This document shows positions 5,738 to 7,215 of a stretch of 7,215 bases of DNA, one piece after another (positions within the stretch are counted from its first letter, which is position 1; every line of letters starts with the position of its first letter). Under the pieces are notes generated by a model. It worked only from the letters and a program-made list of their open reading frames with translations, was not told the origin of the DNA and searched no databases. This DNA comes from Methanosarcinales archaeon (GTDB lineage Archaea; Halobacteriota; Methanosarcinia; Methanosarcinales; Methanogasteraceae). The DNA lies in assembly GCA_012961645.1 (NCBI GenBank), contig DTYY01000268.1:1-7215 (forward strand). The letters run 5' to 3'. The position numbers and the translations under genes were made by a program.

Positions 5738-5748
5738 GTTGATTTTTG
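5738..5748 (+). terminator. T-run after the TRAM gene
   Basis: The 17-base gap after the TRAM stop contains GTTGATTTTTG, with five consecutive Ts on the plus strand, a plausible archaeal U-tract terminator. No hairpin is evident. It would also guard against read-through into antisense cbiD. Confidence 0.4.
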
Positions 5749-5750
5749 GT

Positions 5751-6737
5751 TCATGGGTCTGTGTCTCGTAGTGTTGAGCCATCCGGGTTCAGCAATACGA
5801 TGCGCACACCCGGAACATTTTTTTTTGCATTCTCAAGTGTGTTATTGATCCGTATATTCGCTGGATCCTCTTCAATCATCTCTTTTATCGTGAGAAACCC
5901 CACACCTTTCAGTATATCAGGGTTAGCCCACTTCAGGATCAGTCCGGGCAGCCCGCAGAGGACGACCTCGCCTTTTGCCACCGCGATTCCCTCAGAAATC
6001 CGATTTCCAACCATGACGACAGTGTGATCCGGAAATAACATATTCGAGTACCTCATACCGATGCGCCCGGTGGTCAGCACCACACGGTCAGAGCCCTGGA
6101 TCAATTCCTGTTTCGTCTCGAGGAGGTGCTCGTTCCATGGTTCGACAAAGCCCGTGGTTCCGAGTATGGATATCCCTCCAACGATCCCGACCCGGCTGTT
6201 CAGCGTCTGATCTGCAATTTCTATGCCTTTTGGAACAGATATTACAACATCCGCACCAGATATGCCGATCTTGCGCACTGCATCCGCAATCGAGGCGCGT
6301 ATCTGCCCCATCGGCACCGGATTGATCGCAGAAACCCCTTTCTTGACTCCGATACCCGTGCCTGCCCTAATCGATATGGTGTCTGACTCACGGGCTTCTG
6401 CGACAATCTCAATCCCGTTTGTAACGTCAAAACCATGATCTCCAGAATCCTTCGTCGCTGATGCTCTGCCATCAGATGCTCTTACGCCCAGCACGGCGTT
6501 GATGCCAGAAGGTGTGGAAATCGTCACACAATCAACCGGACGCCTTAGCGACAGCACCGCCGCCTTTGCTGCAGCAGCAGCGGTCGTTCCGGTGGTATAA
6601 CCCCTTCGCAGCACCGAACCGTCCGATAGAAGGACGAGTCTGCCGCTTGCTATGCCTGCTTCCAGTTCACCCTTCGGTATCGCGGCTCGCCTCATCCATT
6701 CGGGCGGAATTTCGAAGTTATTGACCGGGTCCTTCAT
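5751..6737 (-). CDS. cbiD: Cobalt-precorrin-5B C1-methyltransferase CbiD
   Basis: Cytoplasmic enzyme of the anaerobic (early cobalt insertion) corrin pathway. It uses S-adenosylmethionine to methylate C1 of cobalt-precorrin-5B, giving cobalt-precorrin-6A. The protein has 328 residues, slightly short of the 350-380 common in bacteria. Family blocks are clear: RRGYTTGTTAAAAAKAA (44-60), KDSGDHGFDVTNGIEI (96-111), AGTGIGVKKG (125-134), AINPVPMGQI (137-146) and SVPKGIEIADQT (167-178), followed by SRVGIVGGISILGTTGFVEP (181-200). CbiD is not homologous to the usual corrin methyltransferases, so these blocks are diagnostic. The second block reads GDHGFDVT where I recall GDDPDVT in many relatives. 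The ATG start immediately follows the aminotransferase stop (TAG then ATG, no gap), implying a shared mRNA and coupled translation. Methanogens and their relatives need corrinoids for methyl transfer, which fits the inferred host. Confidence 0.95.
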   Translation of the reverse strand: MKDPVNNFEIPPEWMRRAAIPKGELEAGIASGRLVLLSDGSVLRRGYTTGTTAAAAAKAAVLSLRRPVDCVTISTPSGINAVLGVRASDGRASATKDSGDHGFDVTNGIEIVAEARESDTISIRAGTGIGVKKGVSAINPVPMGQIRASIADAVRKIGISGADVVISVPKGIEIADQTLNSRVGIVGGISILGTTGFVEPWNEHLLETKQELIQGSDRVVLTTGRIGMRYSNMLFPDHTVVMVGNRISEGIAVAKGEVVLCGLPGLILKWANPDILKGVGFLTIKEMIEEDPANIRINNTLENAKKNVPGVRIVLLNPDGSTLRDTDP

Positions 6738-7215
6738 CTATGCAGAGCCCGCGGTTCTATGCTTTTCATTATACTGTACCACGCGCTCAATTGAGGCAAG
6801 AAACTCCTCTATACGCAGTAGCGCCTCTTTTATGTCATCTCTCGAGGCGGCATACGAACATCTCAGGAATCCAGCCCCACAATCTCCGAACACATCCCCT
6901 GGAACGACAGCAACGCCCTTTTCGAGTAACAAACGCTCTGCAAACTCTTCTGATGTCATTCCAGTATTCGCAATCGACGGAAATACATAGAACGCGCCTT
7001 TACCCCAGAAACAATCCAGTCCGAGCTCGTTCAAACCGCTGATGATCAGATGTCTTCTGCGGTCGTATTCGCGCACCATCTTCTTCATCTCCATCTCCCC
7101 GTTTCGCAGCGCATCGATGGCAGCCATCTGTGAGGTGATCGGTGAACAGAGCATGGTGTACTGGTGTATCTTCGTCATCGCCCCAATAATTTCGCTATTT
7201 CCGAGCGCGTAGCCG
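6738..7215 (-). CDS. Class I/II PLP-dependent aminotransferase, C-terminal part (5' end beyond window)
   Basis: The frame stays open to the window edge; 158 residues are visible (codons from 7214 down), against about 380 for a full enzyme. The fragment starts GYALGNSEIIGAMTKIHQY, which in fold type I aminotransferases follows shortly after the PLP-binding lysine; that lysine would lie just outside the window. Further on are the small-domain blocks GKGAFYVFPSI, LLLEKGVAVVPGDVFG and GFLRCSYAAS, whose arginine should bind the substrate carboxylate. The pattern matches the aspartate/aromatic aminotransferase (AspC-like, subgroup I-gamma) branch. It sits directly upstream of cbiD, but the sequence looks AspC-like rather than like the CobD threonine-phosphate decarboxylase, so a direct cobalamin role is not supported. 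Substrate is undetermined. An apparent ATG at 7178 is internal. Confidence 0.9.
   Translation of the reverse strand, partial: GYALGNSEIIGAMTKIHQYTMLCSPITSQMAAIDALRNGEMEMKKMVREYDRRRHLIISGLNELGLDCFWGKGAFYVFPSIANTGMTSEEFAERLLLEKGVAVVPGDVFGDCGAGFLRCSYAASRDDIKEALLRIEEFLASIERVVQYNEKHRTAGSA

Noticed and set aside
1..7215. Mobile elements, CRISPR arrays or a novel multi-gene defence cassette
   Set aside because: I saw no regularly spaced repeats, transposase, integrase, terminal inverted repeats or unexplained gene cluster; every sizeable gene belongs to a recognisable family.

Overview
The window is a compact stretch of chromosomal DNA from an archaeon, most likely a methanogen-related euryarchaeon (Methanosarcinales-like; inferred). 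The case rests on gene content: translation factor aIF1A, a RIO1-family kinase, archaeal-type ribosomal protein uS2, an archaeosine radical-SAM enzyme, a free-standing TRAM protein, a GIY-YIG/DUF123 protein, the anaerobic cobalamin enzyme CbiD and a two-subunit-type fumarase. Archaeal TATA-like promoters, very short leaders and GTG/TTG starts agree. I see no mobile element, CRISPR array, tRNA or rRNA.

Layout. Bases 1-662 (+) hold the C-terminal ~219 residues of a class I fumarase alpha subunit. It converges on a minus-strand SAMHD1-like HD phosphohydrolase (723-1913). From a short divergent promoter region (1914-1990), aIF1A (1991-2302) and RIO1 (2318-3091) run on the plus strand as a likely operon. 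RIO1 converges, with a 9-base gap, on the minus-strand archaeosine enzyme RaSEA (3101-4129). RaSEA is divergent from rpsB (4190-4819), whose end overlaps the start of the DUF123 gene (4803-5270). A 256-base non-coding stretch (5271-5526) then holds a TATA-like element, a good hairpin followed by a T-run, and a strong Shine-Dalgarno ahead of a 68-residue TRAM protein (5527-5733). On the minus strand an aminotransferase (6738 to beyond the window end) abuts cbiD (5751-6737), stop against start.

How the genes fit together. Most serve translation and RNA: initiation (aIF1A), small-subunit maturation (RIO1), the small subunit itself (uS2), tRNA modification (RaSEA) and probable RNA chaperoning (TRAM). 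The rest are metabolic: fumarase (C4 acids), the HD enzyme (probably dNTP or nucleotide hydrolysis), an amino acid aminotransferase, and CbiD for the corrinoid ring.

I do not find a clearly new multi-gene system. The most interesting signals are small: the structured leader of the TRAM gene, a second possible RNA structure just upstream of its promoter, an ambiguous (possibly CTG) start for aIF1A, and a compact bidirectional promoter that would leave the HD gene nearly leaderless.
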